This document shows, one piece after another, positions 16,782-25,400 of a stretch of DNA of 39,377 bases. Both the position numbers and the translations under genes were made by a program. The notes under the pieces are model-generated. The model saw only the letters and a program-made list of their open reading frames with translations. It was not told the origin of the DNA and made no database searches. Position 1 is the stretch's first letter. Each line of letters starts with the position of its first letter. The DNA comes from Bacteroidaceae bacterium (lineage in GTDB: Bacteria > Bacteroidota > Bacteroidia > Bacteroidales > Bacteroidaceae), in NCBI GenBank assembly GCA_017646665.1, contig JAGCMB010000067.1:1-39377 (forward strand). Reading direction: 5' to 3'.

Positions 16782-18233
16782 ATGATAAAGAAATTGGCAT
16801 TATTATATATAAGTATATTGTCGGTACTCCTCGTTTCGTGTAACGAGGAGGCCGGCTTCTCTTCAAACCCGTCGTTGCGCCTTGAATTCTCGTGCGATAC
16901 GGTCTCTTTCGACACGCTTTTTACCCAAGTGATGTCGCCCACGGCCAAATTCATCGTACGCAATCGTAACGACAAATCGTTGCGCGTCAGCAGCGTGCGT
17001 CTTGAGGGCGGAGGAGCATCACCATTTAGCGTGCTTGTCGATGGACAATACGGAACCCTGATGCACGACCTCGAGATTCGTGCAAAAGACAGCATCTATG
17101 TCCTGGCCTCGGTAACCGTTGACCGTAACGGAGTTGATACTCCTCTTATGGTTAAGGACTCGCTGCTTTTTACTCTTGAGAGCGGAGTGCAGCAAAGCGT
17201 GCTTCTCCTTGCCTACGGACGCGATGTCACCTTCCTGCGAGGCGAGAATGTCGTAACTGACACCGTTCTTGAAGCAGGGCATTATGTTGTTTATGATAGC
17301 CTTACAGTGGCGCAAGGCGCGATATTGTCGTTGCAACCCGGAACAACGCTCTATTTTCACGACAAGGCATTTATGAAAGTCGCCGGTTCGCTTGAAGCCG
17401 AGGGAACAGTTTCCGCGCCCATAGTATTTCGTGGTGACCGCACCGACCGTATGTTCTCCTATCTTCCCTATGACCACATTCCCGGGCAGTGGGACGGTAT
17501 TGTCTTCACCTCAACCAGCAACGACAACAAACTAGTGCATTGCGATATCCACAGTGCCAACTATGGTATAAAGGTGGAGCAGGGCGATACCGTGCAGAAC
17601 CGTATAACCATCGAATCGTCCATAGTGCAGAATTTTCACGGTAACGCGCTCGAACTTGTTATGGCGCGTGCCACTGCAATGAATTCTCTTTTTGCCAATG
17701 CGCAGGGAAACTGCGTTAAGGTAGTTGGTGGCGATGTCAATTTCATCCACTGTACTATAGCCAATTTCTATGTATGGCGTCAGCGCGATGTGGCATTGGC
17801 GTTGCATAACAGCGTCGAAGGCACTCCGGCACCGCTACGTGGTGCGCTTTTTGCCAATTGTGTCATTGCCGGCTCAAAGGAAGATGAAGTAATGGGCTAT
17901 CTCACCAATTTGGGCGATAGTGTGCCTAATGCCTTGAACTACCGTTTTGAGAACTCGCTAATAAATACCATTGACACCGGTGACAGTTGCTTTATCAATA
18001 TAAAGTATGACAGTGTGAGTGTTTCTCCGTTTGGAAAGGAGCATTTCCGTCTGATTGACCACGATGTCTTTGAGTATGATTTCCACCTCACAGCCGAATC
18101 CTCGGCACGTGGTATAGCGTCGGATGAATATCTTGAACGTCTGCCCGTTGATGTTGAAGGCAATCCCCGAACAATGGGTGCTGTCGATGCAGGCTGCTTT
18201 CAGTTCGTCGAGGTTGAAGAGGATGAAAAATAA
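16782..18233 (+). CDS. Lipoprotein with right-handed beta-helix
   Basis: A 483-residue predicted lipoprotein (signal MIKKLALLYISILSVLLVSC, Cys20). Residues about 30-145 look like an Ig-like beta domain (LEFSCDTVSFDTLFTQVMSP, FIVRNRNDKSLRVSSVRLEG). Residues about 165-430 carry parallel beta-helix-like repeats (LSLQPGTTLYFHDKAFMKVA, LVHCDIHSANYGIKVEQGD, NFIHCTIANFY). The C-terminus has RGIASDEYLERLPVDVEG and MGAVDAGCFQF, a common ending of such cell-surface proteins. No catalytic residues can be assigned. It follows pepD closely and converges on rlmH. A Bacteroidales-conserved surface protein of unknown function is the safest label. Confidence 0.82.
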   Translation: MIKKLALLYISILSVLLVSCNEEAGFSSNPSLRLEFSCDTVSFDTLFTQVMSPTAKFIVRNRNDKSLRVSSVRLEGGGASPFSVLVDGQYGTLMHDLEIRAKDSIYVLASVTVDRNGVDTPLMVKDSLLFTLESGVQQSVLLLAYGRDVTFLRGENVVTDTVLEAGHYVVYDSLTVAQGAILSLQPGTTLYFHDKAFMKVAGSLEAEGTVSAPIVFRGDRTDRMFSYLPYDHIPGQWDGIVFTSTSNDNKLVHCDIHSANYGIKVEQGDTVQNRITIESSIVQNFHGNALELVMARATAMNSLFANAQGNCVKVVGGDVNFIHCTIANFYVWRQRDVALALHNSVEGTPAPLRGALFANCVIAGSKEDEVMGYLTNLGDSVPNALNYRFENSLINTIDTGDSCFINIKYDSVSVSPFGKEHFRLIDHDVFEYDFHLTAESSARGIASDEYLERLPVDVEGNPRTMGAVDAGCFQFVEVEEDEK

Positions 18234-18240
18234 GAGTAAA

Positions 18241-18275
18241 TTAGCGCGACATTTTCTACTGAAATGTCGCGCTAA
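18241..18275. terminator. Bidirectional terminator between convergent genes
   Basis: A perfect 14-bp stem (TTAGCGCGACATTT / AAATGTCGCGCTAA) with a 7-base loop lies between the beta-helix lipoprotein gene and the converging rlmH. Confidence 0.85.
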
Positions 18276-18282
18276 TTGTCTT

Positions 18283-18756
18283 TTATTCGTGATGATAGGG
18301 TAGATGGTTGATGATTGTGTATGCCCTGTATAGCTGCTCAATGAACAATAGACGAATCATCTGGTGTGAGAATGTCATTTTTGATAACGATAGCTTTTCG
18401 TGCGCAGCCTCATACACTTTGGGCGCAAAACCATAAGGGCCACCAACAATGAACACCAATCTTTTTGTCGAAATGTTCTGCTTGTGCTCAATCCACGCTG
18501 CAAACTCCGTAGAACGGTATTCCTTTCCTCCTTCATCAAGCAGCACTACGCGGTCACCTGGTTGCAGAGCCTTAAGTATAAGTTCGCCCTCGGCCTCTTT
18601 CTGTTGCGCCTCGCTCATCTTTTTGGCGTTTTTCAATTCAGGGATAATCTCAGTGTCGAACTGTGCAAAGTGGCTCAGCCTTTGCGAATAATCCTTTATG
18701 CCTGCAATTATGTTGTTGTCGACCGTGCGTCCCACAACAAGTAGTGTTATTTTCAT
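18283..18756 (-). CDS. rlmH: 23S rRNA (pseudouridine1915-N3)-methyltransferase
   Basis: A 157-residue SPOUT-class methyltransferase that methylates N3 of pseudouridine 1915 in helix 69 of 23S rRNA, using S-adenosylmethionine as a homodimer on the ribosome. The family hallmarks are present: MKITLLVVGRT at the N-terminus, VLLDEGGKEYRSTEFA, the knot motif VFIVGGPYGF, and the end MTFSHQMIRLLFIEQLYRAY with terminal LPYHHE. The length is exactly typical. It is transcribed divergently from nadC. Confidence 0.97.
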   Translation of the reverse strand: MKITLLVVGRTVDNNIIAGIKDYSQRLSHFAQFDTEIIPELKNAKKMSEAQQKEAEGELILKALQPGDRVVLLDEGGKEYRSTEFAAWIEHKQNISTKRLVFIVGGPYGFAPKVYEAAHEKLSLSKMTFSHQMIRLLFIEQLYRAYTIINHLPYHHE

Positions 18757-18777
18757 TCCTTCTTTTGGTTTATGCCA

Positions 18778-18785
18778 CGAAGATA
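18778..18785 (-). promoter_or_regulatory. Candidate rlmH -7 box
   Basis: On the minus strand this reads TATCTTCG, the same -7 variant as in front of nadC, 21 bases before the rlmH ATG. No clear TTTG -33 is seen at normal spacing. The two divergent promoters would lie back to back between rlmH and nadC. Confidence 0.4.
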
Positions 18786-18805
18786 CAATAAAAAACAGTT
18801 ATCCT

Positions 18806-18837
18806 TTTGCTTGGGAAACAATAATTGTATATCTTCG
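18806..18837 (+). promoter_or_regulatory. nadC promoter
   Basis: TTTG (18806-18809), 20 bases, then TATCTTCG (18830-18837). It lies across the in-frame ATG at 18825 and so supports the ATG at 18858 as the real nadC start. Confidence 0.65.
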
Positions 18838-18857
18838 CAAAAATAAAATCAAATATT

Positions 18858-19709
18858 ATGGACGTAAAAGACGAATTGATTGACAGACTTATTGACCTCT
18901 CTTTTGCCGAGGATATTGGCGATGGTGACCATACAACCCTTTCTACAATCCCTGCCGATGCGATGGGAAAGAATATGTTGCTCATAAAGGAAGACGGTAT
19001 TCTTGCCGGTGTCGAAATGGCAAAACGCATTTTCGCTCGCTTTGATGAGGCATTGCAGGTTGAAGTGCTCATTGAAGATGGTGCCGAAGTCAAGAAAGGT
19101 GACATTGCAATGTATGTGACCGGTAGTGTCCGTTCGCTCTTGCAGACAGAGCGCTTGATGCTGAACGTGATGCAGCGAATGAGTGGTATCGCTACAATGA
19201 CACGTCGTTATGTAAAGGAACTTGAGGGTACAGGTACACGCGTGCTCGATACCCGCAAAACAACCCCCGGTATGCGCATAATGGAGAAAGAGGCTGTTCG
19301 CATCGGTGGCGGTGTCAACCACCGCATTGGCCTTTTCGATATGATATTGATTAAGGATAACCACGTCGATTTTGCAGGTGGTATCGAACAGGCCGTTTCG
19401 CGTGCCAAGGAGTATTGCAAGGCGTGTGGCAAGGATTTGAAGATTGAGGTTGAAGTGCGTACACTCGAGGATTTGCAGAAGGTAATTGATATGGGTGGTA
19501 TCCAGCGTATTATGTTCGATAACTTCGATACAGAAAAGACGCGCAAGGCCGTAGAAATGGTTGCAGGACGTTACGAAACTGAATCGTCGGGCGGAATTAC
19601 CTTTGATACCCTCCGTAGCTATGCACTCTGTGGTGTCGATTTCATCTCGGTAGGTGCGCTCACACACTCTGTCAAGGGGCTTGATATGAGTTTCAAGGCT
19701 GTTAAATAA
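18858..19709 (+). CDS. nadC: Quinolinate phosphoribosyltransferase (nicotinate-nucleotide pyrophosphorylase)
   Basis: A 283-residue cytoplasmic enzyme of NAD biosynthesis. It converts quinolinate and PRPP to nicotinate mononucleotide, CO2 and pyrophosphate. Recognisable parts are AEDIGDGDHTT, the active-site segment TRKTTPGMR, GGGVNHRIGLFDMILIKDNH, the barrel segment IEVEVRTLEDL, MFDNF, and ESSGGITFDTLRSYALCGVD with FISVGALTHS at the C-terminus. The order and length match NadC. nadA and nadB are not in the window. The 18858 start is set by the promoter that overlaps an earlier ATG. Confidence 0.96.
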   Translation: MDVKDELIDRLIDLSFAEDIGDGDHTTLSTIPADAMGKNMLLIKEDGILAGVEMAKRIFARFDEALQVEVLIEDGAEVKKGDIAMYVTGSVRSLLQTERLMLNVMQRMSGIATMTRRYVKELEGTGTRVLDTRKTTPGMRIMEKEAVRIGGGVNHRIGLFDMILIKDNHVDFAGGIEQAVSRAKEYCKACGKDLKIEVEVRTLEDLQKVIDMGGIQRIMFDNFDTEKTRKAVEMVAGRYETESSGGITFDTLRSYALCGVDFISVGALTHSVKGLDMSFKAVK

Positions 19710-19802
19710 TGCCTTTGGCTGATGCAATTTTGCTGTCTGCCGAATTTATTGTTTTTGCAAAGAAAAAATATATAACTTGCGCAGTGTAAAGCAAAAAATG
19801 CA

Positions 19803-20930
19803 ATGGCTTGGAGTCTTAAGAAACGAACGGTAGAATATGTCATATACCTCCTGTTCTGGAGTGTATTGCTGTTGTCTCCACTTTTGGGAGCATTCATGAA
19901 GTATGCCATTCAAGGAGAAGATGCCTTTCTGCCTACAACAGAAGAACTGCTGTCGTTCTGGAAATTCCTGTTGCCGGCAATCATATTGTTCTTTATAAAC
20001 AATAACATACTGATGCCTTTCCTTCTCAATAAAGAGAGGGGAAGGCATCTTGTGCTTTACCTGCTATGTGCCATTGTAGTCGGTGTTATTGTTTTTGTGG
20101 CTTTCCCTGTTGACAATCCATCATTGCCCGTCGCATCAAACATAGAACAGTTGCCACAGTCTCTTCCAAAGGGCGAACAGAAGGTGTGGATGTTCTTCTC
20201 GGATTCCAGAAATGTGCGTATCTTGTTATCTCTCTTTGCTCTTGTATTCAATATCTGCGTGCGTCTGTTCTTCTTTACCATACGTCGTGACGAGAGTATT
20301 AAGGAACTCGAGAAGGAGAAACTGCGCTCCGAACTCGAATATCTCAAGTATCAGATAAACCCACATTTCTTCATGAACAGCCTTAACAATATTCATGCTC
20401 TCATTGATATTGACAAGGTGAAGGCGCAGAAAACCGTTGTTGAATTGTCGAACATGATGCGCTATGTTCTCTATGACAAATCTTCGACATTTGTGCCTAT
20501 GGAAAAAGAGGTTAAATTCCTGGGCAGTTATATCGACCTTATGCGCCTGCGCTATACTGACAAAATTGAGATAAAGACTGATTTCTCTACAGAACCGCAA
20601 GGTATCTATGTTCCTTCACTTCTCTTTATGCAGTTCCTTGAGAATGCATTCAAGCATGGCGTTACCTACAAGAAGAAGTCGCTCATCGAGGTGTCATTGG
20701 TGGCCGATGAGGCTGCCGGCAAAGTTCTCTTTACATGCCGTAATACATTGCCCGATGTTTCGAATCCCACTGCCTTGCATGCGAGTGGTGGTATCGGCGT
20801 GGAGAATGCCCGCAAGCGTCTTGAACTGCTCTATGGCGACAAGGCGCAGCTCCATATCTCCAATAACGGAGAATGGTATAATGTTGAACTGAAAATTCCA
20901 ATACAATATGATCAGGTGTATAATAGTTGA
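19803..20930 (+). CDS. LytS-type sensor histidine kinase
   Basis: A 375-residue membrane kinase of the His_kinase/LytS family. Four N-terminal transmembrane segments lie at about residues 13-33, 52-75, 81-100 and 135-158, with no large sensor domain. A short coiled coil (ESIKELEKEKLRSELEYLKY) precedes the phospho-acceptor box INPHFFMNSLNNIHALI (His188). The ATPase domain carries LQFLENAFKHGV-like MQFLENAFKHGVTYKKKS (N box) and SGGIGVENARKRLELLYG (G box). It overlaps the response-regulator gene by 23 bases, so the two form a coupled two-component system. The signal and target genes are not evident from the neighbours. Confidence 0.93.
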   Translation: MAWSLKKRTVEYVIYLLFWSVLLLSPLLGAFMKYAIQGEDAFLPTTEELLSFWKFLLPAIILFFINNNILMPFLLNKERGRHLVLYLLCAIVVGVIVFVAFPVDNPSLPVASNIEQLPQSLPKGEQKVWMFFSDSRNVRILLSLFALVFNICVRLFFFTIRRDESIKELEKEKLRSELEYLKYQINPHFFMNSLNNIHALIDIDKVKAQKTVVELSNMMRYVLYDKSSTFVPMEKEVKFLGSYIDLMRLRYTDKIEIKTDFSTEPQGIYVPSLLFMQFLENAFKHGVTYKKKSLIEVSLVADEAAGKVLFTCRNTLPDVSNPTALHASGGIGVENARKRLELLYGDKAQLHISNNGEWYNVELKIPIQYDQVYNS

Positions 20931-21648
20931 TGACGAGCCGTTGGCGGTTGCACAGCTCGAGAAATATGTTGAACGTGTGCCATTCCTGGTAAATGTGGGG
21001 GCGTGTACGTCTGCCGCCGAAGCAATGGAAATTCTCTCCTCGGGAAATGTCGATGCAATGTTTGTAGACATAAATATGCCCGATATTGACGGTGTGCAGT
21101 TTGTGCGCTCGTTGACACGTCCGCCATTGGTCGTTTTTACAACAGCCTATTCTGAATATGCCATCGAGGGCTTCAAGCTCGATGCTATAGACTATCTGCT
21201 CAAACCAATAGCCTTTGAGGATTTTCTAAAGGCTGCTAACAAGCTCAACCGTTTGCTTGGTATCAATAATGCGGCTCAGCCGGCAGCAGAGCAGGGTGAG
21301 GGTGTTTGTTACGATTGCCTCTATGTGAAGTCCGACTATCGTATGCTCCGTGTACCCATCAATTCAATAAAATATATTGAGAGTATGAGTGAGTATGTCC
21401 GCATCTTCGTCGACGACAGCGCAAAGCCCATCGTGTCGCTTTTGAGTATGAAAAAGATTGAGGAGAGCCTGCCCACAGGTAGTTTTATGCGTGTGCACCG
21501 CTCTTTTCTCGTCAATCTCAACAAGGTCAAGGAAATCTCAAAGATGCGCATCGTCTACGACGGTGGTGTCTATGTGCCCATAGGCGAGATGTACAAGGAG
21601 CAGTTCTTTGAGTATATTGACAAATTCTTTGTAGGAAAAGGAAAATAA
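20908..21648 (+). CDS. LytTR-family response regulator
   Basis: A 246-residue cytoplasmic regulator. The receiver domain (about 1-120) has the acidic pocket IIVDDEP (Asp8, Asp9), phosphoacceptor Asp54 in FVDINMPDIDG, the conserved Thr in VFTTAYSEYA and Lys in IDYLLKP. The LytTR DNA-binding domain covers about residues 140-240 (LYVKSDYRMLRVPINSIKYI, GSFMRVHRSFLVNLNKV, YVPIGEMYKEQF). It overlaps the kinase gene by 23 bases and should receive phosphate from His188 of that kinase. A shared terminator with guaD follows. Confidence 0.95.
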   Translation: MIRCIIVDDEPLAVAQLEKYVERVPFLVNVGACTSAAEAMEILSSGNVDAMFVDINMPDIDGVQFVRSLTRPPLVVFTTAYSEYAIEGFKLDAIDYLLKPIAFEDFLKAANKLNRLLGINNAAQPAAEQGEGVCYDCLYVKSDYRMLRVPINSIKYIESMSEYVRIFVDDSAKPIVSLLSMKKIEESLPTGSFMRVHRSFLVNLNKVKEISKMRIVYDGGVYVPIGEMYKEQFFEYIDKFFVGKGK

Positions 21649-21686
21649 AAAACGATAAGTGAAGGTGTCTTCACTTATCGTTTTTT
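21647..21686. terminator. Bidirectional terminator between convergent genes
   Basis: A perfect 18-bp stem (AAAAAACGATAAGTGAAG and complement) with loop GTGT. The A-run and T-run at its two ends make it symmetric for the regulator gene and the converging guaD. Confidence 0.9.
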
Positions 21687-21687
21687 A

Positions 21688-22155
21688 TTAGTATTCTACT
21701 TTGTCGCCTTTTTCTCTCCAGGCGTTGAAAGGTGCTTGGGCTTCCTTGTGTAAAATATTTTCAATGGGTTTGTGGCGTTCCTCGGGTTTGTGCTCCAGTT
21801 CGCGATATATGAACGAATCGTCAAAGTTCACCGCTGCTGCGTCGTGTTGGTTGGCTCCATAGAAAATTTTGTCTATATGTGCCCAGTATATGGCTCCAAG
21901 GCACATTGGGCAGGGCTCGCACGATGTGTATATGACGCAACCGCTAAGGTCGAAAGTTCCCAGTTTTGTGCACGCTGCGCGTATTGCGCACACCTCGGCG
22001 TGCGCAGTGGGGTCATTGTTCGGTGTCACGCGGTTCACGCCGGTGGCAACAATCTCTCCATTCTTTACAATGACAGCGCCGAAGGGGCCGCCGCCATTCT
22101 CAACATTCTCCACTGCAAGTTCAATTGCCTTGCGCATAAAATCCCGGTGATTCAT
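21688..22155 (-). CDS. guaD: Guanine deaminase (cytidine-deaminase fold)
   Basis: A 155-residue zinc enzyme. Zinc ligand and catalytic Glu are in TAHAEV (His52, Glu54), the two Cys ligands in SCEPCPMCLGAIYWA (Cys82, Cys85). From memory it resembles the Bacillus guanine deaminase GuaD along its whole length: GGPFGAVIVKNGEIVATG, NDPTAHAEV, FDDSFIYRE, and a final FNAWREKGDKVEY. The C-terminal swap segment and FDDSFIY favour guanine deaminase over the tRNA adenosine deaminase TadA. The reaction is guanine to xanthine in purine salvage. The start at 22155 is chosen over an in-frame ATG 60 bases upstream because it matches the family N-terminus. Confidence 0.88.
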   Translation of the reverse strand: MNHRDFMRKAIELAVENVENGGGPFGAVIVKNGEIVATGVNRVTPNNDPTAHAEVCAIRAACTKLGTFDLSGCVIYTSCEPCPMCLGAIYWAHIDKIFYGANQHDAAAVNFDDSFIYRELEHKPEERHKPIENILHKEAQAPFNAWREKGDKVEY

Positions 22156-22310
22156 AATTTTTCTTTTTCTTGCTTTGTAAACAATTTTGCAAAGCAAATG
22201 GTTCGCAGCAGACAAAATTAATAAAGTTTTTTATTTTTCATCTTTTTTTGTGTGGTCATCTAATATGCTGCCTATCCGATTGTTAAATAATGGAAAAAGT
22301 TATTTTTTTT

Positions 22311-22342
22311 ATTGAAAATTATGTAAATAATCCGTATCTTTG
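22311..22342 (+). promoter_or_regulatory. Promoter of the giant secreted-protein operon
   Basis: ATTG (22311-22314, one mismatch to TTTG), 20 bases, then consensus TATCTTTG (22335-22342). Transcription should start near 22349, giving a leader of about 115 bases. The rest of the 22156-22464 gap on the guaD side is AT-rich, with no clear guaD promoter. Confidence 0.7.
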
Positions 22343-22354
22343 CAGACTATGCTA

Positions 22355-22423
22355 ACACGCGGGTGCGTGCACCCGCGTGTAGCGTGCGCGCTTTCGCGTG
22401 CGAGTTGTGGCCGGGAAACCACC
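22355..22423 (+). promoter_or_regulatory. GC-rich, hairpin-rich 5' leader
   Basis: Bases 22355-22380 are a 12-bp perfect inverted repeat (ACACGCGGGTGC / GCACCCGCGTGT) with a 2-base centre. A second imperfect stem follows around CTTT at 22383-22402 (CGTGCGCG / CGCGTGCG), and a small one at 22407-22422 (GTGG / CCAC). The segment is far richer in G+C than its AT-rich flanks. It begins a few bases after the predicted transcription start, ends about 40 bases before the ATG and has no T run, so it is not a terminator. Confidence 0.7.
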
Positions 22424-22464
22424 GCCATTGAAGTGAAAACGAAAAATTAAAACAATAAAACTAA

Positions 22465-25400
22465 ATGAAGACAAAAAGACTCTTTCTTTGTTTGCTGTTC
22501 CTTGTGCTGGGAACAACTGCTTGGGCCGACAAGTACTATCAGCCCGGCTCTTACAAGGGCAACACAACGCCTCGCTTGACACTTGAACAGGCTGTTGGTG
22601 CGAAGTTCATGATTTACAACACTGCCCTCAATGGTAACAATGATGACCGCACCGGTTTCTTGCGTAACAACGGCGTGCAGTTCGAGCTCGACAAGTCGAA
22701 GGAGCGTGACTTCTTTGTGTACAACGAGACTTTCGTATATACATTGGAGGCATACGACGACAATGCCGATGGTGTTAACGATTGGTATGCCATCAAGTCT
22801 GTGAATACAGGCTTGTATGTGAATGCTGCCGGTAAGACCGATATCGGTTCGGCTGCCGATGCCAAGCTCATCATTACCTCTTGGGACAATGCGACAAGTG
22901 GAAAGTCCACTGTCAAATTGGAGAGCTGGAAGTACAACGTTGTTGAAAATGGCCAGATAACAAGTGGCGGCCACGGTAGCACTGTCTTTATCGTAAAGGA
23001 TTATAATGTTGTCGACAGACCCTATTGGAACGGTACATCAAACGGTTTCGATACCTGGGACGATGGTCACCCGTTTGCTTTCTACATTGCAAACGAGTTT
23101 ACCAGTGAAGAGAGCTATTTGCAGGATTTGCACATCTACAGCCGCTGTGACATATACTCGGCACAGGTAATCTATGGTCTTGTGCAGAGCCCATCACAGA
23201 TAACAACAAACCACCCATATGATGAGGGTGAAATTGCAAACCTGCTCGATGGTGATGGCGTTTCGTATCACGTTTCCGATTGGAGGGAGAATAACGCCGA
23301 TGATTATCACTACTACCAGGTTGACTTGGGCAAGGATGTAGAGTCGCTTTATCTTTATATGCAGCGCCGTGCCGATGGCAAGAATGCACCGACAAAGTAT
23401 GAACTGCAGGTGTGTGACACACCCGACGGACAGTTTGTAACCGTTGGTGGTGAGCGTGAAACAAATCTTGCCAACAGCAATGTTTATGCTTCGGACAAGA
23501 TTGAACTTGGCGGTTCTTACCGATATATCCGCATTGTGGCAAAAGAGAGAACGGTAAAAGAGGATGGAAACTTTATGTGTATGGGTCTCTCCGAACTTTA
23601 TGTTCTCCCGGGTACTACTGCTATCAAGGATGCCATAGATTATATTGCAATGGCAACAACCGACCCTGTATACACAAGAGCTACAGCAAAGGTATATAAG
23701 GATCTTGTTGAAAGATACAACACAGAGTGCCCCGATGCCAAACTCCTTTCGGGTGTGCCTATCCCCGGTAACAAGTACCGTATCTATGCCGATGCCTTCG
23801 ATGTTGAAAATGGCGTATATGTGAACCGTGAGATTAAGGCCGACAATGGTCTGCTGATTAAGGGACAGGGTTCATATAACGCAGAATCTGATGATAGTGA
23901 GAAAAATAAGTATGAGTGGTACTGCGAACAGACCTCTGATGGCTATCTTGTGTTCCGCAATGTTGCCGACCCTACAAAATACTTGGCTAACGGTGCTGTT
24001 GCCGATGAACCTTACAAGTGGAGTATGAGCACTTTGGGTACACAGCGTTTTGGTGTGCCATTGAAGAATATTGCGCAGCAGTATCTTGCTGTTGAAAATA
24101 ACGGTGGACTCTGGATGGGAAATGTGAGGGATGTTCAGAACCAGACCGTTGCACCTGCGTATGTTGACCACGACAATAATGCTGACACTGCCCCCGAGGA
24201 GGTTGCATCGGGCCTTTGTACCGACTTCGTGTTTATTCCCGTTCCGCTTGAAGGAGAGGAGAAAAAGATTACAATTATCGGTAACGAGCTTGTCAAGCGC
24301 AATACAAAGTTGCTTTTCGATTCAAACGGCGATGGAACAGCCGAGGTTCACTCGTTGCCATTCTCGCGTATGTTTGTGAATGCTACTAAATTCTCTACAA
24401 TGAGAATGCAGCTCCTTTGCAACGATATACACGTGTATCAGGGTATAAGACTCAACGATGAGGAGGGCTTGAACACTACTATTGCAACACTCAATGGCGA
24501 TGAGCTATCATTTGATTTCAATGCTGTAAATGACGGCGATATCCTTGATATACAGTTGCAGATAGAGCCACCGTTTGAGGTTATGTCATCGGTACTCGAT
24601 GTGACAGAAACGCCCTCTTTATATTTAATAAGGAATAAGCACCAGCAGGGCCTGGCACAGCAGGCACGCCCCAACCGCGCAAGCATAGACATTGGCGGTG
24701 ACGGCCCAATCTCATCACAAACAGGCAAGAGGTTCTATGCAAAGTTCAACCAGCGCGGTGCCGATATGGACTTGGTTGAGGGTTACGAAGATTGGACTGC
24801 AATAGAATTCGATGCAACATCACTCTTCTACTTTACAGAAACCGAGGATAGCAGTGTGGATGAGTATTACAGCGTGAACATCCATAACGCTACAACCGTG
24901 ATGAAGTGTGCCGACCACGCTGAGTGGAACAACAACGGTAACACCTGGTTTGTTCAGCCCAAGAAGATTTCAAATAACTTCGGTTATAACATTGGCCGCC
25001 ACCTCCTTGATGCAACAAACAATCCTACTGACGTATGGGGCTGCAACCACGAGGATGGTAACAAGATTGTGATGTCCAGAATCGATACTAACGGAACAGA
25101 GGTTCGCATCAGAGCGAATGATGACGGAACTGCTTGGGAGTTTATCAAGGTAGATGATGACACTGCCAAGAAAATGCTCAAGGAGTTTATTGACCACGTT
25201 GCCCAGGGACTGAATGATACACTTGATGCGAAAGCAACCCAGGAAGGTATCGATACTACAAAAGTTAAGTACTACCGCTTTATCATCAATACAATGACGG
25301 AGCGTGCAGCGGCTTATTATAAGGGTACAATCTATACCCCGGGTGAAGATGCTACTGCAAAGCTCTTGCAGTTTGCACAGAATATACACATGGTTGAGCA

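Noticed and set aside
22383-22423. Riboswitch in the giant-operon leader
   Set aside because: Hairpins are present but no known aptamer core could be recognised.
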